Numbered from the stretch's first letter, positions 1-7,571 are shown. The stretch is 10,788 bases of DNA from DATKWS01 sp035529435 (GCA_035529435.1 DATKWS010000042.1:1-10788), one strand, 5' to 3'. Notes: generated by a model not told the origin, from the letters alone. Numbers and translations are program-made.

Positions 1-102
1 ACGGAACGTCGCGCCGACCGCCTCTCCCGTCGCCGGCGCGGTTACATCGAACCTCTCGCCGTCCCGGAGCCATTCACCGGCACAGTAGTATGCATATTCC
101 AT
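1..102 (-). CDS. Aldehyde dehydrogenase family protein, N-terminal fragment (runs off the left edge)
   Basis: Only the first 34 codons are in the window. They start at an ATG reading leftward from 102, and the frame stays open to base 1. The visible residues include AGEWLRDGERFDV followed by APATGEAVG. This matches the usual N-terminus of NAD(P)-dependent aldehyde dehydrogenases, where a (N)GEW segment is followed by an NPATGE-type turn that begins the nucleotide-binding domain. A strong ribosome binding site, AGGAAGGGG on the minus strand (117-109), lies 6 bases before the ATG and supports this start. These enzymes oxidise aldehydes to acids in the cytoplasm. The substrate cannot be told because the catalytic Cys and Glu regions are outside the window. 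The gene is divergent from the membrane protein to its right; I see no convincing -35/-10 pair for it. The family call is fairly secure, the subfamily unknown. Confidence 0.78.
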   Translation of the reverse strand, partial: MEYAYYCAGEWLRDGERFDVTAPATGEAVGATFR

Positions 103-211
103 GGTTGTCCCCTTCCTCGTATCGGCGGCGCCTCCAATCCCTGTCCCACACTCGTTTCCCCACCCGGCAGCCGCACCTTTTTCGGCCCCGGCACCCGAAA
201 CCGACAAATGC

Positions 212-244
212 TTGTTTCCAAATATTCTTCTCTGGTGGTATACT
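212..244 (+). promoter_or_regulatory. Extended -10 promoter for the membrane protein gene
   Basis: The sequence TGGTATACT at 236-244 is an extended -10 element: TG, one base, then TATACT, one mismatch from TATAAT. A weak -35-like TTTCCA lies at 215-220 with an 18-base spacer, and TTGTTT at 212-217 is an alternative with a spacing that is too long (21). The local sequence is AT-rich compared with its surroundings. Transcription would start near 250-252, giving a short leader to the start codon at 273 or 291. This also argues against the upstream in-frame ATG at 90. It is predicted from sequence only. Confidence 0.5.
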
Positions 245-272
245 CCCGTTCATTCGGCGTCGTTCTGTTCAA

Positions 273-1580
273 ATGGGGGTGTGTTTACCGTTGAAGAACC
301 TTCTGTTCCTCATCGGATTCATCGGGCTGAGTTTTATCTTCTTCGGCCTTTCGATCGACAACGGATTCTGGCACGGTTCCGACTTCGTCTCGCTCGAGCA
401 CAACCTCCGCATGATGGATAACCGTTCGGCCATCTTCGACAGCAGCCCCCCGTTCAGATTTCAACCACTCGTGTACGGCCTGAACTTTCTTCTTTTCCGG
501 CGTTTCCATTTCGATCCGCGGGGCTACTTCATTTTCAATATCCTCCTGCACGGATTCAACTCTTTTCTCGTCTACATCCTCGTTCAAACGCTCCTGCGGC
601 ACAGGGCGGTGGCGTTCCTGTCGGGCCTGCTGTTCGTTTTCACGGTGGGGAGTTACGGAAAGTCAGTCATGATCGCGTCCGGATTCGACGACCTCGTCAT
701 AACGGCCCTGACATTGCTCACGATGCTTTGCTACTTCAAGAACGAGCTCATATTCGGGAGCCGGGTCTTTACGCACTGGTTCCTGCTCGCCGTCGTCTTC
801 TTCATCGCCTCGATGTTCACGAGCAGCACGAGCCTCTCGATACTCGGCGCGTTTCTCGCATTCAACTTCTTCTTTCACCGCGAAACCAACATGCGGGTCC
901 TCAGCACCGGATTCCTCATTCTCACGGCGCTCGCCGTCACCTCGCTCATCGTGAAGAGCGTCGTGTTCCACTACACGCCGCATTTCTACCAGGAGACGAT
1001 CGGGCCGTTCAGATTCATCTACTACGCCGTCAAGAACGTGATCCATTACCTGGTCAGGATGATCTTCCCCATACACACCTCGCACCTCGTCTTGGAGGCG
1101 GGGGGCGCGGTCAGGTTCATCTACCGCTTCGCCACGCAGATCAGGATTCTCATCGCGCTGACCGTGCTTTCCTACTCGGTGTTCGGATTCATTTTCGGCA
1201 ACCGCACGATCCGCTTCTTTATCGCCTGGACGTACATCATGGTGCTTCCGTTCGCATTCTTCCAGATGCCCAACGACTGGCTCGATATCCGCCACCTCTA
1301 CCTCGTTTCGGTGGGATTCGTCGCCATTGTCTCGGCGGGAGGGATCTACTGCTCCCGGATGATCTCGCGACACCGCTGGAAACGGTTCGTGCCGATACTC
1401 ATTCCGGTCTTCTTCATCCTGCTCTCCCGCTTCATCGTCATGCAGCTCGACCGGAATTACGAGCTGCGCGCCGTACACCCGAGGGCGATGCAATACCGGA
1501 AGGAGCTCGCGGATACGTATCCCTCCGTCATCCTCGAGAACGGCGAATTGCGCTTCATTCGCACCGATACATCCGAATGA
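273..1580 (+). CDS. Polytopic membrane protein, probable GT-C superfamily (TMTC/ArnT-like) glycosyltransferase
   Basis: From the ATG at 273 the protein has 435 residues and about 10-12 hydrophobic helices (first at about 9-26, last at about 371-391), then a soluble tail of about 45 residues. After helix 1 comes an acidic loop, GSDFVSLEHNLRMMD (35-49), where GT-C enzymes carry their catalytic acidic motif. FRFQPLVY (61-68) and a helix with LLHGFNSFLVY (91-101) follow, resembling the 'RPL..N..LH..N.LLV' region of TMTC-like proteins. Near the C-terminus, DIRHLYLVSVGF (338-349) resembles their 'RYLYLPSVGF' signature. Such enzymes move sugars from lipid-phosphate carriers onto acceptors on the outer face of the inner membrane. 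No tetratricopeptide repeats follow, unlike true TMTC proteins. The frame is open upstream to an ATG at 90, but that segment is basic, non-hydrophobic and mostly upstream of the predicted promoter, so I exclude it. TTG 291 is an alternative start. The substrate is unknown. Confidence 0.75.
   Translation: MGVCLPLKNLLFLIGFIGLSFIFFGLSIDNGFWHGSDFVSLEHNLRMMDNRSAIFDSSPPFRFQPLVYGLNFLLFRRFHFDPRGYFIFNILLHGFNSFLVYILVQTLLRHRAVAFLSGLLFVFTVGSYGKSVMIASGFDDLVITALTLLTMLCYFKNELIFGSRVFTHWFLLAVVFFIASMFTSSTSLSILGAFLAFNFFFHRETNMRVLSTGFLILTALAVTSLIVKSVVFHYTPHFYQETIGPFRFIYYAVKNVIHYLVRMIFPIHTSHLVLEAGGAVRFIYRFATQIRILIALTVLSYSVFGFIFGNRTIRFFIAWTYIMVLPFAFFQMPNDWLDIRHLYLVSVGFVAIVSAGGIYCSRMISRHRWKRFVPILIPVFFILLSRFIVMQLDRNYELRAVHPRAMQYRKELADTYPSVILENGELRFIRTDTSE
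275..281 (+). promoter_or_regulatory. Possible ribosome binding site favouring a TTG start at 291
   Basis: The run GGGGGTG lies 9 bases before the in-frame TTG at 291, a normal spacing. No purine-rich site precedes the ATG at 273, which itself overlaps this run. Translation from 291 would begin MKNLLFLIGF, directly at the first membrane helix. The match to the anti-Shine-Dalgarno sequence is moderate, so the choice stays open. Confidence 0.35.
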
Positions 1581-1581
1581 T

Positions 1582-1612
1582 CGGCGGGCCCGGGCGGCCC
1601 TGAAAGACGCCG
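1582..1612. terminator. Hairpin between convergent genes, possible bidirectional terminator
   Basis: The 33-base gap between the two convergent stop codons contains GGGCC (1586-1590) and GGCCC (1596-1600) around a 5-base loop. It also has an alternative outer pairing of CGGCG (1582-1586) with CGCCG (1608-1612). All stems are very GC-rich. No T-tract follows on either strand, so it is not a canonical intrinsic terminator. Placement between convergent stops is the main argument for a termination role. Confidence 0.35.
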
Positions 1613-1613
1613 C

Positions 1614-2942
1614 TCAGTGGGGTCTCAGGGGGCGCAGCCGCACCTCGCCGATCCGCTCGAGCAGCGCGATCTTTCTCCTGCGCACGCTTACATCGAACCG
1701 GAGCCGGCCGTCTACGACGCGGCGGTTCAGGACGCGGGCGTTGCTCTCGATCGCCGCGATCCCCTTTCCGTCCTCGGTGGAGACGAATACCTCCGCCGAG
1801 ACGGTGTCATGCTCGATACGTGACTCGATCGCCGAGAGGAGGCGCTCCAGGCCCTCGCCGCGGGCGGCGCTGACCGGCATCGCCTCGGGGTAGGCCCGCA
1901 GGAGGCTCTCACGCACCGCGCGGTCGTCGATCAGATCGATCTTGTTGAGGACGAGTATCGTGGGAATGCTCTCCGTCCGGTTCGTTCCGGGCACTCCGTC
2001 ACGCAACACGCCTTCGAGGACCGAGTGAACCACCGAAATCCGTTCCGCGTACCGCGCGCCCGAGACATCCACCACGTGCAGGAGGAGATCGGCTTCCCTG
2101 ACGTCCATCAGCGTGGCACGGAAGCTCGCCACGAGGTGGGGGGGAAGCCTTCGGATAAAGCCGATGGTATCGGTCATGAGTATCGTTTCGTCGCCGGGCA
2201 GCATGACGCGCCGCGTGGTCGAATCCAGCGTCGAGAAGAGTCTTCCGCTCTGGGGGACGCTGCTCCCCGCGAGCGCGTTGAGGAGCGTGGATTTGCCCGC
2301 ATTGGTGTATCCGACGATCGTCGCGTGAAAGACGTCCCTCCGGCGCTTCCGCCGCTCGGCCGCTCCCCGGTCTATGCGCCGGAGCTCGTGTTTCAGGTGG
2401 GCTATCTTCTCCCTGACCCGCCGGCGGTCCACCTCGAGCTGGGTTTCGCCCGGCCCCCTCGTTCCGATGCCGCCCGCCTGCCGCGAGAGGTGCTGCCAGA
2501 GTCTCCGCAGACGGGGCAGGGCATAGATGAGCTGCGCGATCTCGACCTGGATTCGCGCCTGCCGCGTTCTCGCGCGCCGGACGAAGATGTCGAGAATCAC
2601 CTCGGTTCGATCGACGACGTTCACGTTGAGCCTGCCCTCGATGTTTCTCGCCTGCGCGGGAGAGAGATCGTCGTCGAATATGATGAGGTTGATATTTTCC
2701 GCGTGGATCGTGCGTGCGAGCTCCTCGAGCTTTCCCGAGCCGATGAATGTCGACCCGTCGATGCGCGTCCGGTGCTGGATGGTGCTCCCCACCACCTCTG
2801 CCGAGGCCGACCGTACGAGCATCGCGAGCTCACCGAGATTTTCCATCTCATCCTCGTGCGATTCGCCGGGTAGCGTGATCCCAACGAGAAACGCGCGCTC
2901 AAGCGGTGAATTTTTCGGGAGAGTATGGAAGGGCCCTGTCAC
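1614..2942 (-). CDS. hflX: GTPase HflX, ribosome-associated
   Basis: This 442-residue protein has the full HflX layout. The N-terminal domain begins at about ERAFLVGI (15-22) and includes GSGKLEEL (68-75) and a DRTEVILDIF segment (111-120). The glycine-rich GGIGTRGPGETQLE (157-170) follows, then a helical linker. The G domain has G1 GYTNAGKST (211-219), G3 DTIGF (258-262), G4 NKID (333-336) and G5 VSAARGEG (357-364). HflX is a cytoplasmic GTPase that binds the 50S subunit and in studied bacteria splits stalled or hibernating ribosomes, especially under heat stress. The start is a GTG whose last two bases overlap the upstream gene's TGA (GTGA). This is needed to keep the conserved N-terminus; the first ATG, at codon 33, would remove it. 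A GAGGGTG site lies about 11 bases upstream. The overlap implies translational coupling to the secreted protein gene. It is the last gene of the minus-strand run. Confidence 0.95.
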   Translation of the reverse strand: MTGPFHTLPKNSPLERAFLVGITLPGESHEDEMENLGELAMLVRSASAEVVGSTIQHRTRIDGSTFIGSGKLEELARTIHAENINLIIFDDDLSPAQARNIEGRLNVNVVDRTEVILDIFVRRARTRQARIQVEIAQLIYALPRLRRLWQHLSRQAGGIGTRGPGETQLEVDRRRVREKIAHLKHELRRIDRGAAERRKRRRDVFHATIVGYTNAGKSTLLNALAGSSVPQSGRLFSTLDSTTRRVMLPGDETILMTDTIGFIRRLPPHLVASFRATLMDVREADLLLHVVDVSGARYAERISVVHSVLEGVLRDGVPGTNRTESIPTILVLNKIDLIDDRAVRESLLRAYPEAMPVSAARGEGLERLLSAIESRIEHDTVSAEVFVSTEDGKGIAAIESNARVLNRRVVDGRLRFDVSVRRRKIALLERIGEVRLRPLRPH

Positions 2943-4801
2943 CTGAGTAGAATCACCCTCTTCGTCAAAGACCTGACGCCGATCTGCAGCTTGCAGTAGT
3001 ATACGCCGGGGGCCACCTTCGCCCCGTTCTCGTCAAGCCCGTTCCAGTCGAGCTGATAGCTCCCGGGGTGCAGGATCTCCTCCTGGAGCACCGTCCGCAC
3101 GAGCCGCCCCTTCACGTCGTAGACCCTGACCGAGCTCGTGCCCTCCAGCTCGTTCGCAGCAGTGCTGTTCGCATACGCCGTGGTCCCGGAAACATTGACG
3201 TCGATGGTGAGAGAGGTGAGAAACGGATTCGGGTACATGTGCAAGCTGCCGTCGGGAAGCCGGTCCGGCGGCAGATCGCCGCTCGCGCCGTACGCCCGCA
3301 GCAGCTCGCTGCTCGGCTTCGCCGTGAAGATCGTCCCGTCGGTGAGCTGTCCCTCTATCGCGAACGGTTCCTCGCGCGCGATCAGCTCCCTCTCGAGCGG
3401 GAGAACGATCTTCGCGCCCACGCGCTCGTACAGCGTGGTGCAGTTTCCGTCCACCCTGATCCATTCCACCTCTTCCGATTCGAGATCGGCCGGAATCGCC
3501 ACCGCGGCTGCCGGCCTCCTCTTCTCCTCGGTCCAGACCGAGGCGAGGGTCATGGTGAATTCTCTCCGTGCAGCCCGGCGCGCGGGCACGACCCAGCGGC
3601 AGGTCATTCCCCCCACTTCGGTGACGCCGCGGAATGTCTCCACCGCCCGCCGTATATTCTTGACGAGCGCATCCTCCGAGCGGCCGAAGACGAGGGCCCA
3701 CTCCACCGTGACCCTGTCGCCCGGGATCATGCGCGGCACGGTACCGATCCTATGCACGATCGCCCTGTCGCCATCGACGGCTCCGTACGAGGAGAGTTTT
3801 TCGGGCGGCAGGGCGGTCCGGTCGCCGGCCGCACCGTAAGAATCTTCACGCGCGGTGATGCACGATCCACGCCCCGCCCGCAGAAACCGGGTCCAGAGAG
3901 TATCGGGGCGGTCCGTCACACCCATGATGAATCCGTCGACATCGAGAGGAACGCCCCCCGGGCCGGTCGCGTCGAGCACGATCACGGCCGCAAAAAAGGC
4001 GGAGGACAAACCGTCCGCGGCGACGGGCAGCTCGAACGTCCGCTCAACGCCGCCATCCCCCGCACCATCCCCGAGGAAGAAAAATCGATCGTCGGCGCCC
4101 CGCCGTTCATTTTCGGGATTCCCGATATTGAAATCCATGTAGAGCGCAAGTGCCAGGTCCCGTACCTCCTCCTCGCGCTCCGCCGCTTCCGCCGGATACT
4201 CGATGCTGGTAGTGAAGCCGACGAAGTCCCTCACGTGGCCGTAGTTCCACGAGTAGCTGCGTTGTCTCATCACGAGCCGGGCGAACGGCTCAACGGCCCG
4301 TGTCACGACCATGCCGTCTCCTATGGCGGCGAAATCCTCGTCCACGAGCCCGTCACGATCGTTGTCAAGCCCGTCGAGCGGGTCCTCATCCGTGGCCCCG
4401 TCGCCGTCATCGTCACGGTCGCGGTGTGGGTACCGCTTGCCTCCTTCGCACCCCTCGTACACGGCCCGGGCCCGCATGCCTGCATCGAGCGCCTCGAAGG
4501 CGCCGGGAGATACGAGATCGTACGTGGCTCCGGCGGCCCGCCTGAAACGCAGAAAGAATCCGCCGGTCCCGAGAAACTCGGCGCCATCCACCCGTGGCCA
4601 CATGATCCCGCACGGCCCGCCTTCGCGCCGGCACAGGGAGAATGATCCGTTTTCCGGGAGGTTGATCGACACGCGCCCCTGTACGTGGACGAGGCCCGTC
4701 TCCTCGAGGTTGCCGGCACGGATCAATCCGGCGAGGGCGAGCAACGACGCGGCCAGAATAACCGCGCGGGCCGAGCAACCGTTTATCGACCTTTGTATCA
4801 T
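2939..4801 (-). CDS. Secreted protein with calcium-type Asp repeats and C-terminal FlgD-Ig/type IX sorting-like domain
   Basis: The protein has 620 residues and I do not recognise a specific family for its body. Residues 1-29 form a signal peptide (basic start, hydrophobic AVILAASLLALAGLI, then RAG), so it should be exported. Two Asp-rich loops, DRDDDGDGATDED (128-140) and DGLDNDRDGLVDED (143-156), resemble thrombospondin type 3/dockerin-type calcium loops. The middle (about 160-400) looks like beta-rich surface domains, including a WALVFGRSEDALVKN segment (368-382). A linker with YPNPF (523-527) leads to RVYDVKGRLVRTV (559-571), LDWNGLDENG (584-593) and APGVYYCKL (597-605), ending KRVILLR. 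This is the FlgD-Ig-like/type IX C-terminal domain pattern, used for outer-surface delivery or anchoring. The ATG follows an AAGGGAAGG site. It starts 36 bases after gyrA, with a weak ACGAC/GTCGT stem in that gap (4815-4832), and overlaps hflX by 4 bases. Such a gene is unexpected in a gyrase cluster. Confidence 0.85.
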   Translation of the reverse strand: MIQRSINGCSARAVILAASLLALAGLIRAGNLEETGLVHVQGRVSINLPENGSFSLCRREGGPCGIMWPRVDGAEFLGTGGFFLRFRRAAGATYDLVSPGAFEALDAGMRARAVYEGCEGGKRYPHRDRDDDGDGATDEDPLDGLDNDRDGLVDEDFAAIGDGMVVTRAVEPFARLVMRQRSYSWNYGHVRDFVGFTTSIEYPAEAAEREEEVRDLALALYMDFNIGNPENERRGADDRFFFLGDGAGDGGVERTFELPVAADGLSSAFFAAVIVLDATGPGGVPLDVDGFIMGVTDRPDTLWTRFLRAGRGSCITAREDSYGAAGDRTALPPEKLSSYGAVDGDRAIVHRIGTVPRMIPGDRVTVEWALVFGRSEDALVKNIRRAVETFRGVTEVGGMTCRWVVPARRAARREFTMTLASVWTEEKRRPAAAVAIPADLESEEVEWIRVDGNCTTLYERVGAKIVLPLERELIAREEPFAIEGQLTDGTIFTAKPSSELLRAYGASGDLPPDRLPDGSLHMYPNPFLTSLTIDVNVSGTTAYANSTAANELEGTSSVRVYDVKGRLVRTVLQEEILHPGSYQLDWNGLDENGAKVAPGVYYCKLQIGVRSLTKRVILLR

Positions 4802-4837
4802 GAGCCTTCCCTTGACGACATCGCACCGTCGTTCCGA

Positions 4838-7483
4838 TCAGCGCTTCGTGCCGCGGGAGCGCTTGTTATTCCCTGTAGAGTCGCCCGGGGACGTATCATC
4901 CGGGCCCGCCGTCTCGCCGGCCGATCCCGCATCATCGATGGACTTCACCTCATGCGGCGGATCGGCCTCTTCTCCGGCATCGATCCCGCCGGACGGGGGA
5001 CCCTGCACCCCGGGGGCCTCTTCGCCGACCGGAACGGCCCCGTTTTTATCCTTACTTTCATTTTCGCCTGCGATCAGGGCCACGTCAACAACAGAATCTC
5101 CCTCGTTCAGGTTTATCAGCTTGACGCCCTTGGCCTGCCTGCCCAGTACGGATATCCCCTGGACGGGGCATCGTATCACCATGCCGTTCTTGGTGATCAT
5201 CATGACTTCGTCCGATTCGAAAACTTCCTTCACCTTCACGAGATCGCCGTTCCGCCCTCCCGTGGGGATGCAGACAACACCCTTGCCGCCGCGGTTGATA
5301 TTGCGAAAGTCGCTGATGCGGCTTCTCTTGCCGTATCCGTTCTCCGTGACGGCGAGAATTTCCCGGCCGCGCTTCACGATGACCATCTCAACGACCTCGT
5401 CGTCCCCCTCGAGCGTTGTCCCCTTGACGCCATGGGTGGCCCTGCTCGTCTCACGCACGTTCTTTTCGTTGAAGCGGATAGCTTTTCCCTTGCGCTTCGC
5501 CAGCATCACGTCGTCGTTGCCCGCCGTGAGCAGCGCCCCGATCAGCCGGTCATTATCCCTGAGGAGAATCGCGATGATCCCGCCCTTGCGGGGGTTGGCG
5601 TAGGCGGAGAGGTGCGTTTTCTTGACCAGCCCCTGCAGGGTCGCCATCATGAGGTAGGCGTCTGCGTTGAAATCGCTGACCGGAATGAAGGCGGTGATAT
5701 TCTCGTCCCGCGACATCTCGAGGAGGTTCACGATCGCCTTGCCGCGCGCCAGCCGCCCTCCCTGCGGCACCTCATGCACCTTGAGCCAGTAACATTTCCC
5801 CTTGTCGGTGAAGAAGAGAATGTAGCTGTGCGTGGAAGCGATGAAGAGCTGTTCGACGAAGTCCTCTTCCTTCATCCCGAGCCCCGTTATCCCCTTTCCC
5901 CCGCGCCGCTGCCGCCGGTAGGTGCCTGTGGGAATCCGCTTTATGTACCCACTGTGCGTTATCGTGATGATCATGTCCTCTTCGGCGATCAGATCCTCTA
6001 TCTCGAATTCCCCCTCGGCGTCGACTATGTCGGTCCGCCGCTCGTCGCCGAACCGTTCGGTGAGCTCGTCGAGCTCGTCCCGCACGATGCCAAGCAACCT
6101 CGTCCGGCTCTCGAGTATCGACCGGTAGTATTCTATCTTCTTGATCAGATCGAGATACTCGTCCTCGATCTTCTTCCGCTCGAGCCCGGTCAGCCGCTGG
6201 AGCCTGAGGTCGAGAATCGCCTGAGCCTGGATCTCGGTGAGGCTGAATTTCTTCACCAGGCCGTCTTTGGCTTCCTGGGGTGTAGCGCACTTCTTGATGA
6301 GCTGTACGATGGCGTCGATGTTGTCGAGCGCGATCTTGTACCCTTCGAGGATGTGGGCCCGTTCCTCCGCCCGCGTGAGATCGTACTGGGTACGCCTCGT
6401 GATGACTTCCTCCCGGTGCGCGAGGAACGCCGTCATCATCTTCTTGAGGCTCATGACGACCGGTTTCAGCTGGTCGAGTGCCAGCATGATGATGCTGTAC
6501 GTCGTCTGGAGCTGCGTGTGCGCGAAGAGCTGGTTGAGTACGACCTTCGGATACGAGTCACGCTTCAGCTCGATGACGATCCGCATACCCTCCTTGTCCG
6601 ACTCATCGCGGATATCGGAGATCCCTTCGATCTTGCCCGCCCGGACGAGTTCGGCGATCCGCTCTATGATGGCCGCCTTGTTCGTCTGATACGGAATCTC
6701 CGAAACGATGATGCTCGTCCTACCGCTCTTCTGCGTCTCGATCGTGGCGAGCGCCCTGACGGTGATACGTCCCTTGCCCGTGCGGTAGGCCTCGTGGATT
6801 CCCTCCCGCCCGTAGATGATGCCCCCGGTGGGAAAATCGGGGCCCTTCACGATACCGTACAGCTCCTTGTCGGTCACATCGGGATTGTCGAGAATCGCCT
6901 TGAGGCCGCCCACGATCTCGCGCAGGTTGTGCGGGGGAACGTTGGTCGCCATGCCGACCGCGATACCGGATGCGCCGTTGATGAGGAGATTCGGCACCTT
7001 TGAGGGCAGCACGAGGGCCATCTGACGCGTCTCGTCGTAGTTCGGCCCGAATTCGACCGTTTCCTTATCGATGTCCCTGAGAATCTCTTCCGCGAGCGCC
7101 GTCATGCGGACCTCGGTGTACCGCTCAGCAGCGGGGGGATCTCCATCGATGGAACCGAAGTTCCCCTGCCCGTCGACGAGCGGGTACCGCAGGGAGAAAT
7201 CCTGCGCCATGCGCACAACTGCGTCGTAGACCGCGGCGGTACCGTGCGGGTGATAGTTGCCGGTAACATCTCCGGCGAGCTTCGCTGACTTGCGGTAGGG
7301 TTTGTTGTGCGCGAGACTGAGATCGTTCATCGCCAGCAGGATCCGCCGGTGAACCGGCTTGAGCCCGTCCCGCACGTCGGGGAGTGCCCTCGAGACGATG
7401 ACGCTCATCGCGTAATCGAGATAACTGCTCTTCATCTCGTCTTCTATGTATATGGGAATGACCCGCTGCCTGCTGATATCCAT
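4838..7483 (-). CDS. gyrA: DNA gyrase subunit A
   Basis: This 881-residue subunit cuts and rejoins DNA in the cytoplasmic GyrA2GyrB2 complex, which adds negative supercoils using ATP. Motifs align with E. coli numbering without offset through the active site: HPHGTAAVYD (78-87), FSLRYPLVDGQGNFGSIDGD (96-115) and catalytic Tyr122 in AAERYTEVRM (118-127). The GyrA box QRRGGKG (525-531) in the C-terminal wrapping domain separates it from ParC. Positions 82-83 are Thr-Ala rather than the common Asp-Ser, and Asp87 is kept. From about 806 a disordered tail carries roughly 16 acidic residues and ends in a basic NNKRSRGTKR. The ATG at 7483 has GGGGAGG (7500-7494) 10 bases upstream. It lies 111 bases after gyrB, and its TGA is 36 bases before the secreted protein gene. 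Confidence 0.98.
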   Translation of the reverse strand: MDISRQRVIPIYIEDEMKSSYLDYAMSVIVSRALPDVRDGLKPVHRRILLAMNDLSLAHNKPYRKSAKLAGDVTGNYHPHGTAAVYDAVVRMAQDFSLRYPLVDGQGNFGSIDGDPPAAERYTEVRMTALAEEILRDIDKETVEFGPNYDETRQMALVLPSKVPNLLINGASGIAVGMATNVPPHNLREIVGGLKAILDNPDVTDKELYGIVKGPDFPTGGIIYGREGIHEAYRTGKGRITVRALATIETQKSGRTSIIVSEIPYQTNKAAIIERIAELVRAGKIEGISDIRDESDKEGMRIVIELKRDSYPKVVLNQLFAHTQLQTTYSIIMLALDQLKPVVMSLKKMMTAFLAHREEVITRRTQYDLTRAEERAHILEGYKIALDNIDAIVQLIKKCATPQEAKDGLVKKFSLTEIQAQAILDLRLQRLTGLERKKIEDEYLDLIKKIEYYRSILESRTRLLGIVRDELDELTERFGDERRTDIVDAEGEFEIEDLIAEEDMIITITHSGYIKRIPTGTYRRQRRGGKGITGLGMKEEDFVEQLFIASTHSYILFFTDKGKCYWLKVHEVPQGGRLARGKAIVNLLEMSRDENITAFIPVSDFNADAYLMMATLQGLVKKTHLSAYANPRKGGIIAILLRDNDRLIGALLTAGNDDVMLAKRKGKAIRFNEKNVRETSRATHGVKGTTLEGDDEVVEMVIVKRGREILAVTENGYGKRSRISDFRNINRGGKGVVCIPTGGRNGDLVKVKEVFESDEVMMITKNGMVIRCPVQGISVLGRQAKGVKLINLNEGDSVVDVALIAGENESKDKNGAVPVGEEAPGVQGPPSGGIDAGEEADPPHEVKSIDDAGSAGETAGPDDTSPGDSTGNNKRSRGTKR

Positions 7484-7517
7484 TCCGTATTTTCCTCCCC
7501 GTACGCCGGCCCGGAAT

Positions 7518-7532
7518 CCGGAGCTACTCCGG
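7518..7532 (-). other. Short hairpin in the gyrB-gyrA gap
   Basis: CCGGAG (7518-7523) and CTCCGG (7527-7532) form a perfect 6-bp stem with a 3-base loop. It lies about 18 bases upstream of the gyrA ribosome binding site. No T-tract follows, so it is more likely an mRNA structure than a terminator. It could be chance in GC-rich DNA. Confidence 0.3.
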
Positions 7533-7571
7533 GCATGTCACCAGTTGTTTGCTCCCACACACGTTTCCGTT

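Noticed and set aside
90..272. In-frame ATG extension of the membrane protein from position 90.
   Set aside because: The extra 61 residues are basic and non-hydrophobic, most of them lie upstream of the predicted -10 element, and the extension overlaps the start of the divergent aldehyde dehydrogenase gene.
42..272. A 76-codon minus-strand open frame over the divergent intergenic region.
   Set aside because: It lies in a different frame from the aldehyde dehydrogenase start and overlaps it. It has low-complexity composition and no good ribosome binding site.
3068..4645. A 525-codon open frame on the plus strand, opposite the secreted protein gene.
   Set aside because: The product is rich in Arg, His and Pro with no domain logic, while the opposite strand has a signal peptide and a C-terminal sorting-like domain. 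It is a shadow.
4685..7003. A 772-codon open frame on the plus strand, opposite gyrA.
   Set aside because: It is antisense to an unmistakable gyrA and its product has no recognisable motif. Long antisense open frames are expected in GC-rich genes with biased third codon positions.
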